From positions 22,269 to 86,268 of the forward strand of contig NZ_FWXF01000016.1 in the NCBI RefSeq assembly GCF_900176285.1: 64,000 bases of DNA, in the 5' to 3' direction. Shown here piece after piece: positions 35,453 to 44,335 of this stretch. Position numbers and translations under genes: made by a program. Under the pieces are notes generated by a model. The model had not been told where the DNA came from. It saw only the letters and a list, made by a program, of their open reading frames with translations, and did no database searches. The stretch comes from Desulfacinum hydrothermale DSM 13146. Lineage in GTDB: Bacteria; Desulfobacterota; Syntrophobacteria; Syntrophobacterales; DSM-9756. Within the stretch, counting starts at the first letter, position 1. The number at the start of each line of letters is the position of its first letter.

Positions 35453-36835
35453 TTACCTATGGTTTCTAAATTCAGCAATCAGCGCATACAGTTTTTTCCC
35501 TTGATCGCGTCTTGAGTATTTTTCTATGGCTTTCCAATTAGGTGAATGTTCGTAACGGCCCTGAGCTCTCCATTCATATACACGCACTATTGACTCAGCA
35601 AATTTGCTAGAATCCCATTGCCCTACAGCCTCGCCTGTATTTGTTTCTCTTATCAGACGTGCTACTTCGCTACCCTCGCTAACCAAGGCCATTATCGGAA
35701 CAGGCGTCCTAATCATCTCGTATATTTTTCCGCTCATTACGTGAGTTTTAAAATTCTCCGGTTGGACGAAGATCTGCAGGTCTGATCTCATCCTCACCTT
35801 TATAGCCTCTTCATGAGAGACATACCCGTGATCAACGACCTTCACACCGACTTCATTGCTAATTCTACGCATATGGTGTGAAGCTGGGCCCGCATATTCC
35901 AAAACCACCTTATGGAAAATATCTGGCCTCTTGATCTTCAATAGATTAAATCCATTGCATATATATGTCACGCTATTTTCTGAATAAATATTCCCAACAA
36001 GCGATATTGTCAGTTGCCTATCATCGCGTTTCACAACTCCCTCTATTCTAGCAAAATCATCTTCATCGTACCCATTAAGAATACCTACTATCTTATTTTC
36101 CAAACTGCGGGAGCACAGAAAGTATTCTCTGTAGTACGTTTCATTGTCTGCCATTATAACGTACTTTGATACCTTTAACACAAACCTCTCCAATTTAGCA
36201 TTTAACAACTTTCTAATGTTACCTCTCATGCCCCATGTACTGACATCGATCTTATTCCACGGGTCACGAAAATCACATATTATTGGAATACCATACTTGC
36301 AACTAATATAACAGCCTATCAGCAAGTTAGTATAAGGAGGGGCAGTGGCAAAAAGAACAGATACTGATCCATGACGCAAAATGTTTTCTATTTCTTTTCT
36401 GCACGTTCGAAACCACGTTATATAATCATCAGGCACTAAAACTTTTTTTCTTCTGAGCTCAGTAGCCGCCATCTCTGGAGTTCGAACCACAAGAATATTT
36501 TCAGGGAGTTCATTTATTGAATCGTCCAAAATTCTTCCAGACCTGGGTTTAGTAGTTACCAAAATCTGACTCAAGCCACACTCATTCAGGTACTTGATAA
36601 ATTTGTTTATGCGCTGAGTCCCATAATCACTCGCATATGGATATGAAAAATAGGATATGAATAATATATCATAACATGCCTTCCTGCACCGTGTCGAATC
36701 TTCATTAGCTCTATCCCATACATATAATTTTAGCAAGCAGAGAATGGCATACACATACTCAGCCACTTCCCCCATGATCCTATTTAATTGTTTCATCTTT
36801 TCGAAGTAGCGCCAATACAAACTTTTGAGATTCAT
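35453..36835 (-). CDS. GT4-like glycosyltransferase, AT-rich
   Basis: A 460-residue GT-B protein. After a leader helix region, DILFISYFSYPYASDYGTQR and LSQILVTTKPRSG form the N-domain start, VLFATAPPYTNLLIG and IICDFRDPWNKID follow, and the donor domain has VGILNGYDEDDF, ISLVGNIYSENSV and FVQPENFKTHVMSGKIYEMI. The pattern is of WbuB/EpsD-like GTs for O-antigen. Codon use is AT-rich, unlike the flanking genes, which suggests transfer. ATG 36835 follows GGGGGAT. Confidence 0.78.
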   Translation of the reverse strand: MNLKSLYWRYFEKMKQLNRIMGEVAEYVYAILCLLKLYVWDRANEDSTRCRKACYDILFISYFSYPYASDYGTQRINKFIKYLNECGLSQILVTTKPRSGRILDDSINELPENILVVRTPEMAATELRRKKVLVPDDYITWFRTCRKEIENILRHGSVSVLFATAPPYTNLLIGCYISCKYGIPIICDFRDPWNKIDVSTWGMRGNIRKLLNAKLERFVLKVSKYVIMADNETYYREYFLCSRSLENKIVGILNGYDEDDFARIEGVVKRDDRQLTISLVGNIYSENSVTYICNGFNLLKIKRPDIFHKVVLEYAGPASHHMRRISNEVGVKVVDHGYVSHEEAIKVRMRSDLQIFVQPENFKTHVMSGKIYEMIRTPVPIMALVSEGSEVARLIRETNTGEAVGQWDSSKFAESIVRVYEWRAQGRYEHSPNWKAIEKYSRRDQGKKLYALIAEFRNHR

Positions 36836-36958
36836 CCCATCCCCCAAACAGTCACATAAACATTACGCATTTAGCTGATACATATAACTGCACATTCACA
36901 CGACACCTATATATAACACTTGGTCACATAGCGGTAAGATTGCGTTTTTCACATATGT

Positions 36959-38005
36959 CTATTTAATAACGACTATGTTTTTAAGGGATATTTGACTCTT
37001 TGGTAAAATATCAAGCTGAACCGCTTGCAGCGGTCTGTCCATCCATACAAAATATTTATATCCCATTGCCTTTAGAAATGCGACATAGTCCTCAATGGAT
37101 ACCCCGGCGCTATGCATAGCATCATTATTTATCTCAATCATTAGTTTCGGTTTTCTTTCCCTGATCAGATCCCTGCAGCCCTTCAGAGCAGCTAATTCGT
37201 GACCCTCCACATCCAGCTTTACAAAAAGGGATCCTGGCAGCCGTAAAGATAGCACTAAATCGTCCAGGCGTTTAAGACCTACTTTCAATACTCTATGCTC
37301 TCCAGTTGCTGAAAAAGACTTATAAACGCCAGCTGCCCCGGAGCTACCGCGAGGCACAAATAGCTCTGTGGAGCCTTCTCTATCACTGCAACCACATTCA
37401 AAAACCTGAAAAGGACTCTCGCCGTTCGCCTCTAAATTTTTCTTGACCAATTTCGCCAATAAAGGCTGTGGCTCTATCGATACGACCATGCCAGTTGGAC
37501 CAACTAATTTTGATGCAACAACCGAGAAAACTCCATAATTTGCCCCCACGTCAATAAACGTATTACCTTTCCCAATAAAATATTTTAAAGAATACGCATC
37601 AGAACCCGAGTCTATTAACTCAATTATTGCTTGGAATGCTCGTGGATCCTCCACCGCCAGATAGAGTTTCGAACCATCAACCGTGACCAAATAATAAGAA
37701 TGCTGGCCCAACAACTTAGACATACCCACACAACCAAAAAACATTATGTTACCCAAGGGGAGTTTTCCTTTATAAAAATTTACAAACAAATAGACATATG
37801 ACCAAAAGATTTTTTGGGGCCACGGCAAACTCCAGTAATCTAATGTTTTCACTATCTTTGATAATCGTGACATTTGGAACAGCCACGCATGAGGCCCCTC
37901 AGGCTCCAAAACCTTGAAGGGTCTCCTTAAAAAACGAGAGCCCATTTGAGGAGCCTCCCGCAACCGCCAGTAACCTGATTTAAGTCGAGCTATTAAATAA
38001 TTCAT
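36959..38005 (-). CDS. FkbM family methyltransferase
   Basis: A 348-residue protein. The SAM-binding motif GNTFIDVGANYGVFSVVASK lies near 147-166, VVSIEPQPLLAKLVKKNLEANG near 173-194, and LFVKLDVEGHELAALKG near 265-281, as in FkbM O-methyltransferases. It probably methylates a sugar hydroxyl of the glycan. An N-terminal 120-residue extension includes hydrophobic stretches and may anchor it or dock a partner. AT-rich, and 10 bases downstream of wzt, so cotranscription is likely. Confidence 0.87.
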   Translation of the reverse strand: MNYLIARLKSGYWRLREAPQMGSRFLRRPFKVLEPEGPHAWLFQMSRLSKIVKTLDYWSLPWPQKIFWSYVYLFVNFYKGKLPLGNIMFFGCVGMSKLLGQHSYYLVTVDGSKLYLAVEDPRAFQAIIELIDSGSDAYSLKYFIGKGNTFIDVGANYGVFSVVASKLVGPTGMVVSIEPQPLLAKLVKKNLEANGESPFQVFECGCSDREGSTELFVPRGSSGAAGVYKSFSATGEHRVLKVGLKRLDDLVLSLRLPGSLFVKLDVEGHELAALKGCRDLIRERKPKLMIEINNDAMHSAGVSIEDYVAFLKAMGYKYFVWMDRPLQAVQLDILPKSQISLKNIVVIK

Positions 38006-38015
38006 CTGCCTACCT

Positions 38016-39305
38016 TTACCGAGCTAGAGATTCTGTTGCTGTATCTGAGGTGACGTCGTCATTTAAAGAAACTGAATTGGTATTGATATGCCATTCATGT
38101 TTAATGTCAATAAATCCAAGCGCCGCCGTTTTCGAAACGGGAATATCGCCTGGTAAGACGCTAAAGGTTTTAATAGATTCGCCATAGAACATCTCTCTTC
38201 TATATCGGTCAAGCACACCTACCCGTAGTCCGTAGATTCCTGGAATTAGTGGAAGTTCTGGTATAACGCACTGAACGAGGTTCTTCCCCTCTCGAAAATT
38301 AGGCTTATTCATAAGCCTGGCGGAATCCATCGAGGCGATGTATATAAGATCTGGTGTGTGAAATCCAAAGACAACTTCAGGGCTTTCAATATGGCGATCA
38401 CAGTCGAACCAGGCTTGGATGACCATCGGATATCCGGATCTCATAGCGTCCGATTCTTCACCCTCTTCGTTAAGCAAACTTAAACTATGCAGTATGACTT
38501 CTCCCGTCATACGAAGATTCCTAGCTTGACCGCCACTCACATTGTATTCGCCCATGATCTTCTTACTGCTTTGTTCAAAGTACAGATCACAAACCTTTTT
38601 GGGGTTTCCATCTTCGATGACCCTTCCATTGTTAAGAAGCACTATTCGAGAACACAACCGTTCGACCTGTCTCATATTGTGGCTCACCAACAAAATAGTT
38701 CTACCTTCTGTCTTTATTAGATTTTCCATTCGGTCAAAGCATTTACGCTGAAATGCCATATCTCCTACCGCCAAGACCTCATCCATTATAAGAATCTCTG
38801 ACTTGAGGGTCGTAGCAATTGAAAAACCTAGCCTCACTTTCATTCCAGAACTGTACCGCTTGATCGGAGTGTCAATAAACTCCTCCAACTCAGCGAACTC
38901 TATAATCTGTCCGAGCGCTGAAGTTATTTCTTTTCGCCCCAGTCCAAGTATTGTTCCGTTTAGATATATGTTTTCTCGTCCAGTCAGATCTCCAACCAGC
39001 CCGGCCCCCACTTCAATCAGGGGCGCCACTTTGCCACCGACAATGCAGTTTCCCCAACTCGGGCGGGTTACACCGCACAAGATCTTGAGCAGTGTGCTCT
39101 TGCCCGCACCGTTGGGGCCGATGATGCCCACCACCTCCCCTTCCTCCACGGAAAAGGTCACATCGTCCAGCGCCTTGAAGGCCTTTCTTTCCGGTGGCTT
39201 TCGACCGCGAAGGCGGGCGGCGATCCCCTTGAACGTGTCGCCGACTTTCGTGAGCTGTCCCAGACGATATTCCTTGGTCAAGTGTTCCACTTCGATGATG
39301 GCCAT
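38016..39305 (-). CDS. wzt: ABC transporter ATP-binding protein Wzt with glycan-binding C-domain
   Basis: A 429-residue protein. The ATPase domain has Walker A GPNGAGKST (63-71), signature YSSGM (151-155) and Walker B ILIMDE (171-176). Residues from about 245 form a Wzt_C-type beta domain that in O-antigen exporters recognises the modified chain end. With Wzm it exports a lipid-linked polysaccharide across the inner membrane. The first 80 codons are GC-rich like the locus, and the remainder is AT-rich, so the gene is a mosaic with a breakpoint near 39060. ATG 39305 is the start that gives MAIIEVEHLTKEYRLG. Confidence 0.92.
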   Translation of the reverse strand: MAIIEVEHLTKEYRLGQLTKVGDTFKGIAARLRGRKPPERKAFKALDDVTFSVEEGEVVGIIGPNGAGKSTLLKILCGVTRPSWGNCIVGGKVAPLIEVGAGLVGDLTGRENIYLNGTILGLGRKEITSALGQIIEFAELEEFIDTPIKRYSSGMKVRLGFSIATTLKSEILIMDEVLAVGDMAFQRKCFDRMENLIKTEGRTILLVSHNMRQVERLCSRIVLLNNGRVIEDGNPKKVCDLYFEQSSKKIMGEYNVSGGQARNLRMTGEVILHSLSLLNEEGEESDAMRSGYPMVIQAWFDCDRHIESPEVVFGFHTPDLIYIASMDSARLMNKPNFREGKNLVQCVIPELPLIPGIYGLRVGVLDRYRREMFYGESIKTFSVLPGDIPVSKTAALGFIDIKHEWHINTNSVSLNDDVTSDTATESLAR

Positions 39306-39363
39306 GTGACGTCTCAACCTCTTTTCAAGCGGTTCCTGAAGATTTCCACTCGCCGATACCGGA

Positions 39364-40182
39364 CTAGATCACGTCGGCAAAATAGGCTTCCGCCCGCCGG
39401 AAGATGGCGTAGCTCAAGGGAAGGAGCAGCAGGGTGGCGACAAACCCGGGCCAAAGGACCTGAAAGTCGGGCGGGTCGCCTCTGAGCATCACCGCCTGAA
39501 AGGTATCGATGATGCCCGCCAGGGGGTTGAGCGTGTAGAGGGTGTAGAGCAGGTGGGACCAGTCCCCGGCGGCCTGCTGCACGATGAGCTTCTTGTGGAC
39601 CAGGGAAAGCGGATAGATCACCGGCGAGGCGTACATGAGCAAGTTGATCCCCACGGGAAGCATCTGCCCCACATCCCGGTAGTAGACGTTCAGGGCCGCT
39701 CCCACTAGGCTGATGGTCAAGGACACCAGGGCCGTATAAACCAGAAGGAAGGGAACCCACACGGCATGGGCGCTGGGGGCCATGCGGTACCAGATCATGA
39801 AAAGGGCCAAGAGGAAAAAGTAGATGGACAGTTCCACAAACTTGGTCAACACGGCGGTCAGGGGAAAGATCACCCGCGGGAAATAGATCTTTTTGATGAG
39901 ACCGGCGTTGGCCACCACGCTGTTCACACTGGCCGCCGCGCTTTCTTGGAAAAAGGTCCAGGGAAGGAGCGCCGCAAAGGTCAACACCGGATAGGGGATC
40001 TTGCCCGTGTCGATGCCCACGAAGCTTCGGACCATGGTGAAGATCACGGTGAGCAGCAAGGGCTTGAGCACGGCGATCCCGATGCCCAGATAGGCCTGCT
40101 TGTAGCGGACGACGATCTCTTTCCAGGCCAGAGTCGTCATGAGTTCCCGGTAGGTCCAGAGTTCTTTGATGACGGCGATCAT
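39364..40182 (-). CDS. wzm: ABC-2 type polysaccharide exporter permease Wzm
   Basis: A 272-residue inner-membrane protein with six hydrophobic segments. The N-terminal cytoplasmic part ELMTTLAWKEIVVRYKQAYLG is the conserved amphipathic region of Wzm/TagG permeases, and the C-terminal YTLNPLAGIIDTFQAVML is typical of the family. It pairs with Wzt 58 bases downstream. ATG 40182 follows GAGG, and the longer upstream frame is not typical. GC-rich, so the import breakpoint lies after this gene. Confidence 0.93.
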   Translation of the reverse strand: MIAVIKELWTYRELMTTLAWKEIVVRYKQAYLGIGIAVLKPLLLTVIFTMVRSFVGIDTGKIPYPVLTFAALLPWTFFQESAAASVNSVVANAGLIKKIYFPRVIFPLTAVLTKFVELSIYFFLLALFMIWYRMAPSAHAVWVPFLLVYTALVSLTISLVGAALNVYYRDVGQMLPVGINLLMYASPVIYPLSLVHKKLIVQQAAGDWSHLLYTLYTLNPLAGIIDTFQAVMLRGDPPDFQVLWPGFVATLLLLPLSYAIFRRAEAYFADVI

Positions 40183-40262
40183 GGGCTGCCTCGTCTTGGT
40201 TTGGAGAGTGGCGATGGGGTCAAGTCGCAAATCGTGAAGTCGTCAATGGGGCGTGGCTGGGA

Positions 40263-41471
40263 TCAGGAGACGTACTGGGTGTAGAGGGCGCGGTAGAGGG
40301 CGCCGTTGCGATCCCAGGTGCGCTCCCGCACCACCCACTGCCGGGCTCGGCGCGCCAGCCGCTCGCGCAAGGCCTCCGAATCGAGCAGCGTGGAGATGGC
40401 CGCGGCCAGGGCCTGAGCGTCGTCGGGTGGGAAGAGGATCCCCGTCTGCCCATGTCGGATCAGTTCCCGATGACCGCCCACGGCACTGGCCGCCACTGGC
40501 TTTCCCAGGACCATGGCCTCCAGGGGCTTGAGCGGCGTTACCAGCTCGGTAAGACGCATGGACTTTCTGGGATAGACCAAAAGATCCGCCGCCCCGTAGG
40601 CTTCCACCACCTGGTGGTGGGGGATGCGCCCCGTAAAGACCACCGATTCTCCAAGCCCCCGGCGCGCCACCAGATCCTTGAGGGGCCCTTCCATGGGCCC
40701 GCCCCCCACCAGCAAGAGGCGAAGTTCCCGATGCCGATCCACCAGGCGGCCGCACGCCTCGATCAAAAGATCCAGCCCTTCGTAGTGATAAAAGGAGCCG
40801 ATAAAGGCCACCGTCTTGGATCCGGCCTTTCCAAAGCGCCCGTCTTGCCCCGTCCGTGCCTTGCCGGAAACCGAAAATTCCGAAAGATCCACCGCGTTGG
40901 GAACCACGCATACCTTCTCCCCAGGGATACCCCGGGAGAGAAGGTCGTCGCGGAGCCCCCGGCAGATGGTCACCACACGATCCGCCCGGCGGCACACGAC
41001 CGTCTCCAAGGCCCGCACCAGCCGGTACTTGGCCGAGGCCGCCCCGTAGGTGCCCAGATCCGCCGCGGCGTCTTCCCAAAAGGCCCGGATTTCGTAAATC
41101 ATGGGAATCCCGGCCCGACGCGCCTCCACCCAGGCCGCCAGGGCGTTCAGAACCGGCGAGTGGGCATGTAGCACATGGGGTCGCTCCCGGCCCATGAGTC
41201 GGCGGATCCGGGACCGAAGGCGCCAGACCAGCGCCCCTTCGCCCAGGATGCCTCCCGCCCGCCCGTCCAAAGACCCGCTTCGGTGATAGACAATGCCGTC
41301 GATCACATGTACCGAGGGCGCCAGGCCCTTCCAGGAGGCTTCGTGCTTGGGCGAGGTGAGGGCCAGTGGGGCCAAGCCCGCCCCTTTCTGGCTCCGCAGG
41401 ATGTTTCGACTGCGGAAGGCATAGCCGCTTTGAAGCGGCAGGCTGTGGTCCAGGATGTGAAGGATTTTCAT
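40263..41471 (-). CDS. Exosortase A-associated GT4 glycosyltransferase (Daro_2409 type)
   Basis: A 402-residue GT-B enzyme. The N-terminus MKILHILDHSLPLQSGYAFR and the TSPKHEASWKG region are hallmarks of the PEP-CTERM/exosortase A-associated Daro_2409 family. The donor domain has CVVPNAVDLSEF, VAFIGSFYHYEGLDLLIEA and MRLTELVTPLKPLEAMVLGK with the conserved Glu. It extends the EPS repeat in the cytoplasm. ATG 41471 is the family-typical start. An upstream in-frame extension is rejected. Confidence 0.92.
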   Translation of the reverse strand: MKILHILDHSLPLQSGYAFRSRNILRSQKGAGLAPLALTSPKHEASWKGLAPSVHVIDGIVYHRSGSLDGRAGGILGEGALVWRLRSRIRRLMGRERPHVLHAHSPVLNALAAWVEARRAGIPMIYEIRAFWEDAAADLGTYGAASAKYRLVRALETVVCRRADRVVTICRGLRDDLLSRGIPGEKVCVVPNAVDLSEFSVSGKARTGQDGRFGKAGSKTVAFIGSFYHYEGLDLLIEACGRLVDRHRELRLLLVGGGPMEGPLKDLVARRGLGESVVFTGRIPHHQVVEAYGAADLLVYPRKSMRLTELVTPLKPLEAMVLGKPVAASAVGGHRELIRHGQTGILFPPDDAQALAAAISTLLDSEALRERLARRARQWVVRERTWDRNGALYRALYTQYVS

Positions 41472-41523
41472 GGTTTCGTGAATCATCGAGTCCTGCATCG
41501 TGAATGGGGGATTGGCAGATGGT

Positions 41524-42633
41524 TTAGGGGGTCCCGTTTTTCAGCAGGACCTGGACGATGCGCTCGGCCGTGCGGCCGTCCCAGAGATCGGGCACACGCC
41601 CCAGGCGTTCCGGACCGTTGAGCACCGCCTGGATATCCCCGGCCAGGGCTTCCAGAGACGTGAGCCGATTGCTCCCTTCGGTGACGGTCACGGGCCGTTC
41701 CGTGTTGGGCCGAAGCGTGAGGCACGGGGTCCGAAAATAGGTGGACTCTTCCTGCAGCCCCCCCGAATCGGTCAGGACGAGCCGCGCGTTTTCGGTAAGA
41801 CACAACGAATCCTGATAGCCCACGGGGGCGATCTTGTGGAGGCCCGGAGCGCCCACGTGGTCCAGGCCGAAGGCTTCCAGCGCCTTGTGCGTGCGCGGGT
41901 GCACCGGAAAGATCACGGGAAGATCCCGGGAAAGCCGGACGAGATTTTCCAGGATGGCTTCCAAGGATTCCCTGCAATCCACATTGGACGGCCGGTGGAG
42001 GGTCACGTAGGCATACCGGCCGGGTTCCACCCCCAGCCGCACCGGAGCCCGCCGGGCCCGGGCCCGGGCAAGATTGGCCACCAGGCAATCGATCATGATG
42101 TTTCCCACCCGGTGGATCTTTTCCCGAGGCACCCCTTCCCGGGCCAAGTTTTCGTCGGCGTCTGCAGACGGCGTGAGCAAAAGATCCGCCAGGGCGTCCG
42201 TCACCAGCCGGTTGATCTCTTCCGGCATGGTGCGATCGAAGCTTCGAAGCCCCGCTTCCACATGGGCCACCGAAATCCCCAGCTTGGCCGCCACCAGCGT
42301 GCAGGCCATGGTGGAATTCACATCACCCACCACAATGACCCAGTGGGGCCGATCCCTGTGGCACACCTCTTCGAAACGCACCATCACCGCCGCCGTCTGC
42401 CGGGCATGGGTTCCCGATCCCACCTCCAGGTTGACGTCCGGGGTGGGGATGTTCAGCTCCCGGAAAAAGACCTCCGACATCATGATGTCGTAGTGCTGTC
42501 CCGTGTGCACCAGCAAGGGCTCCAAGGCGCCGTTTCCGGCCACGCACCGCTGGTTGTGCCGGGCGATGGCGTGAAGAAACGGGGCCACCTTCATAAAATT
42601 GGGGCGGGCTCCGGCCACCACGAACAGCTTCAT
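41524..42633 (-). CDS. wecB: UDP-N-acetylglucosamine 2-epimerase (non-hydrolysing)
   Basis: A 369-residue enzyme that interconverts UDP-GlcNAc and UDP-ManNAc. Signatures are KLFVVAGARPNFMKVAPFLH, LLVHTGQHYDIMMSEVFF, VVGDVNSTMACTLVAAKLG, HVEAGLRSFDRTMPEEINR and LTDSGGLQEESTYFRTPCL. ManNAc or its uronic acid is therefore a likely EPS component. The ATG at 42633 overlaps the stop of the upstream GT gene by four bases. Length is typical of the family. Confidence 0.95.
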   Translation of the reverse strand: MKLFVVAGARPNFMKVAPFLHAIARHNQRCVAGNGALEPLLVHTGQHYDIMMSEVFFRELNIPTPDVNLEVGSGTHARQTAAVMVRFEEVCHRDRPHWVIVVGDVNSTMACTLVAAKLGISVAHVEAGLRSFDRTMPEEINRLVTDALADLLLTPSADADENLAREGVPREKIHRVGNIMIDCLVANLARARARRAPVRLGVEPGRYAYVTLHRPSNVDCRESLEAILENLVRLSRDLPVIFPVHPRTHKALEAFGLDHVGAPGLHKIAPVGYQDSLCLTENARLVLTDSGGLQEESTYFRTPCLTLRPNTERPVTVTEGSNRLTSLEALAGDIQAVLNGPERLGRVPDLWDGRTAERIVQVLLKNGTP

Positions 42634-43925
42634 CGCACGTCCCCTTTTCGGCGCCGGTGAAGCTCCACCAGCACACGCTCCAGACGATCCATGCCCGCCT
42701 CCCAACCGTGATGCTCCTTGACGAAGCGCCGCGCCCGGCCGCCCAGCTCTTCCGCCAGATCGGGGTCCCGCAGCACGCCGAGCACCCGGCGGGCGAACCC
42801 GTCCTCGTCCTCGGCCACCAGCACGTGCCGGCCGGGCTGCGCCTCGATGCCGTCCAGGGCCGCCGGTGTGACCACCGCGGGCCGTCCCATGGCCATGCCT
42901 TCCAGCACCTTGTTTTGCACGCCCCGGGCCAGCCGAAGGGGCACCACCACGCAGGCCGCCGACGCCACGTGCGGGCGCACATCCGGCACAAACCCCGTCA
43001 CCTTGATCCCAGGCCGCGCCCCCAGGGCCCGGACGCGCGCGTGGGGCCGGGACCCCACCACCCAGAAGGAGGCCCCGGGAATTTCCCTTCGAATCCTGGG
43101 AAAGATCCGTTCGGCAAACCACACCACCCCGTCCACGTTGGCCGCATAATCCATGGCGCCCACAAAGACCAACTTGGAGGACCCGCCGTCCCGAGCCGCC
43201 CGGTCCCCCGGAAATCGACGGCCCGCCAGGGGCCGAAAGTAGTCCGTATCCACTCCGTTGGGCGCCACACGCACGTTGCACGCCTCCGGCACCCGCTCCA
43301 TGAAAAGGGCCGCTTCCCGCCGGGAGACGAAAAAACAGGCATGGAAGCGCCGCTGTACCTTCTTTTCGTAGTCCAGGAGCCGCTGCGCTTCGCGCCCATA
43401 GATCCAGCGCGCCGGCCCGGAGGCCCGTTTGGAATACTGAAGCCACTTGTCCGAGTCCATGTCGCAAAAGTCCATGATCCAAAGGGGCCGCTCCCGCCGC
43501 TCCGACCGGCTCCGGAAGAGATACTCGGCCATGGGAGAAGAAAAGCACAGGACCACATCGTAGTCTTCCCGGGATAGCCAGCGGTCCACGCGCCGCTGCA
43601 AAGACTCCCGGTGAAAGTAGGGAACGGAAAGCGGGGCACGCTGCGCCAGGCCGATCACACTCCCGGCCTTGGCCTTCCAGGGCACCACCCGCTCCACGGC
43701 CACCCGTCGGCACCAGCGCTCCAGGGCCCCCCGAAAGGCCATGTCCTCTTCCACATCGCACAGGCACGCCAGGTCCAGCACGTGCCGTCGGGCCAAATGA
43801 CGCACCTGGTGGTAGGAACGGATCTTGTCCCCCTTGTTGGGCGGATAGGGGATGCGATGGGCCAGGTAAAGGATCCGCAGGGGTGGGGAGTGGGGAGTGG
43901 GGAGTGGGGAGTGGTCGGGGGTCAA
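42630..43925 (-). CDS. XrtA-associated glycosyltransferase (TIGR03087 type) with a heptamer tract at its start
   Basis: About 431 residues. After the N-terminal tract the sequence is LRILYLAHRIPYPPNKGDKI, diagnostic of the PEP-CTERM/EpsH1-associated sugar transferase family. VRVAPNGVDTDYFRP, LVFVGAMDYAANVDGVVWF and RLARGVQNKVLEGMAMGRP mark the donor domain. Four perfect TGGGGAG units (43884-43911 on the plus strand) encode PLPTPHSP-type residues 5-14. TTG 43925 has an AAGGAG site four bases away. ATG 43943 is also in frame. A change of one repeat unit would shift the frame. Confidence 0.87.
   Translation of the reverse strand: MTPDHSPLPTPHSPPLRILYLAHRIPYPPNKGDKIRSYHQVRHLARRHVLDLACLCDVEEDMAFRGALERWCRRVAVERVVPWKAKAGSVIGLAQRAPLSVPYFHRESLQRRVDRWLSREDYDVVLCFSSPMAEYLFRSRSERRERPLWIMDFCDMDSDKWLQYSKRASGPARWIYGREAQRLLDYEKKVQRRFHACFFVSRREAALFMERVPEACNVRVAPNGVDTDYFRPLAGRRFPGDRAARDGGSSKLVFVGAMDYAANVDGVVWFAERIFPRIRREIPGASFWVVGSRPHARVRALGARPGIKVTGFVPDVRPHVASAACVVVPLRLARGVQNKVLEGMAMGRPAVVTPAALDGIEAQPGRHVLVAEDEDGFARRVLGVLRDPDLAEELGGRARRFVKEHHGWEAGMDRLERVLVELHRRRKGDVR
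43884..43911. repeat. Heptanucleotide tandem repeat (TGGGGAG)4
   Basis: Four perfect, uninterrupted copies of TGGGGAG on the plus strand, preceded and followed by further G-runs (43880-43883, 43917-43921). It lies within the first codons of the minus-strand GT gene. Seven is not a multiple of three. The run of five GGG(G) blocks also fits a G-quadruplex motif. Confidence 0.85.
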
Positions 43926-43947
43926 GGGACTCCTTCTTTCCATGGAT

Positions 43948-44331
43948 TTACGCACGCGTCTTGCCCCTCAGGGTCCGCCGCAGGCTGTTGATCATCTTGC
44001 TGATGCGTTCCACAAGCTCCAAGGCCGTCTCCACGGCTTGGGGTTCCAACAGCCCCAAATACCTGGAACACAAATGCAGTTGAGTATCCAATTCAGCCAG
44101 TGAGCCGCGGGCCATCCCAAGAAATTGGATGAATTCAGCGGTTGAATTCCGGGCCGCCCCCTCCGCGATATTGCTGGGGATGGAAACGGCCGCCCGCCGC
44201 AATTGACTCGCCAAGCCATACTTTTCGGTTTCAGGAAGGAGTGCCGCCAGCGTGTACACCTCTTGGCACAGGTCCATCGCCAGCCTCCAGACCTCCAGAT
44301 CCTTATGGGGGCGATGGAACTTCCGCTTCAC
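43948..44331 (-). CDS. Four-helix bundle protein (23S rRNA IVS-type)
   Basis: A 127-residue helical protein: HKDLEVWRLAMDLCQEVYTL, LPETEKYGLASQLRRAAVSI, PSNIAEGAARNSTAEFIQFL and ARGSLAELDTQLHLCSRYLG are the signatures of the family first seen in 23S rRNA intervening sequences. The family occurs far from rRNA in many genomes and its function is unknown. Here it sits between a GT gene and the FemAB-like gene, on the same strand. GTG 44331 is chosen because the family starts with a short basic segment before HKDL. Its 3' end lies 22 bases from the GT start and borders the heptamer tract. Confidence 0.88.
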   Translation of the reverse strand: MKRKFHRPHKDLEVWRLAMDLCQEVYTLAALLPETEKYGLASQLRRAAVSIPSNIAEGAARNSTAEFIQFLGMARGSLAELDTQLHLCSRYLGLLEPQAVETALELVERISKMINSLRRTLRGKTRA

Positions 44332-44335
44332 AAGC

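Larger units (their letters stand above)
33587..39060. other. AT-rich, apparently imported segment
   Basis: Base composition drops sharply relative to both sides, most strongly from 35191 to about 39060. Genes here (35453-36835, 36959-38005 and the 3' part of wzt) use AT-ending codons and leave longer gaps. The left edge contains a transposase remnant and the right edge lies inside wzt. It looks like a serotype-type exchange region in an otherwise GC-rich locus. Confidence 0.7.

Noticed and set aside
43880..43925. A CRISPR array
   Set aside because: The repeat unit is seven bases with no spacers, and no cas genes are nearby.
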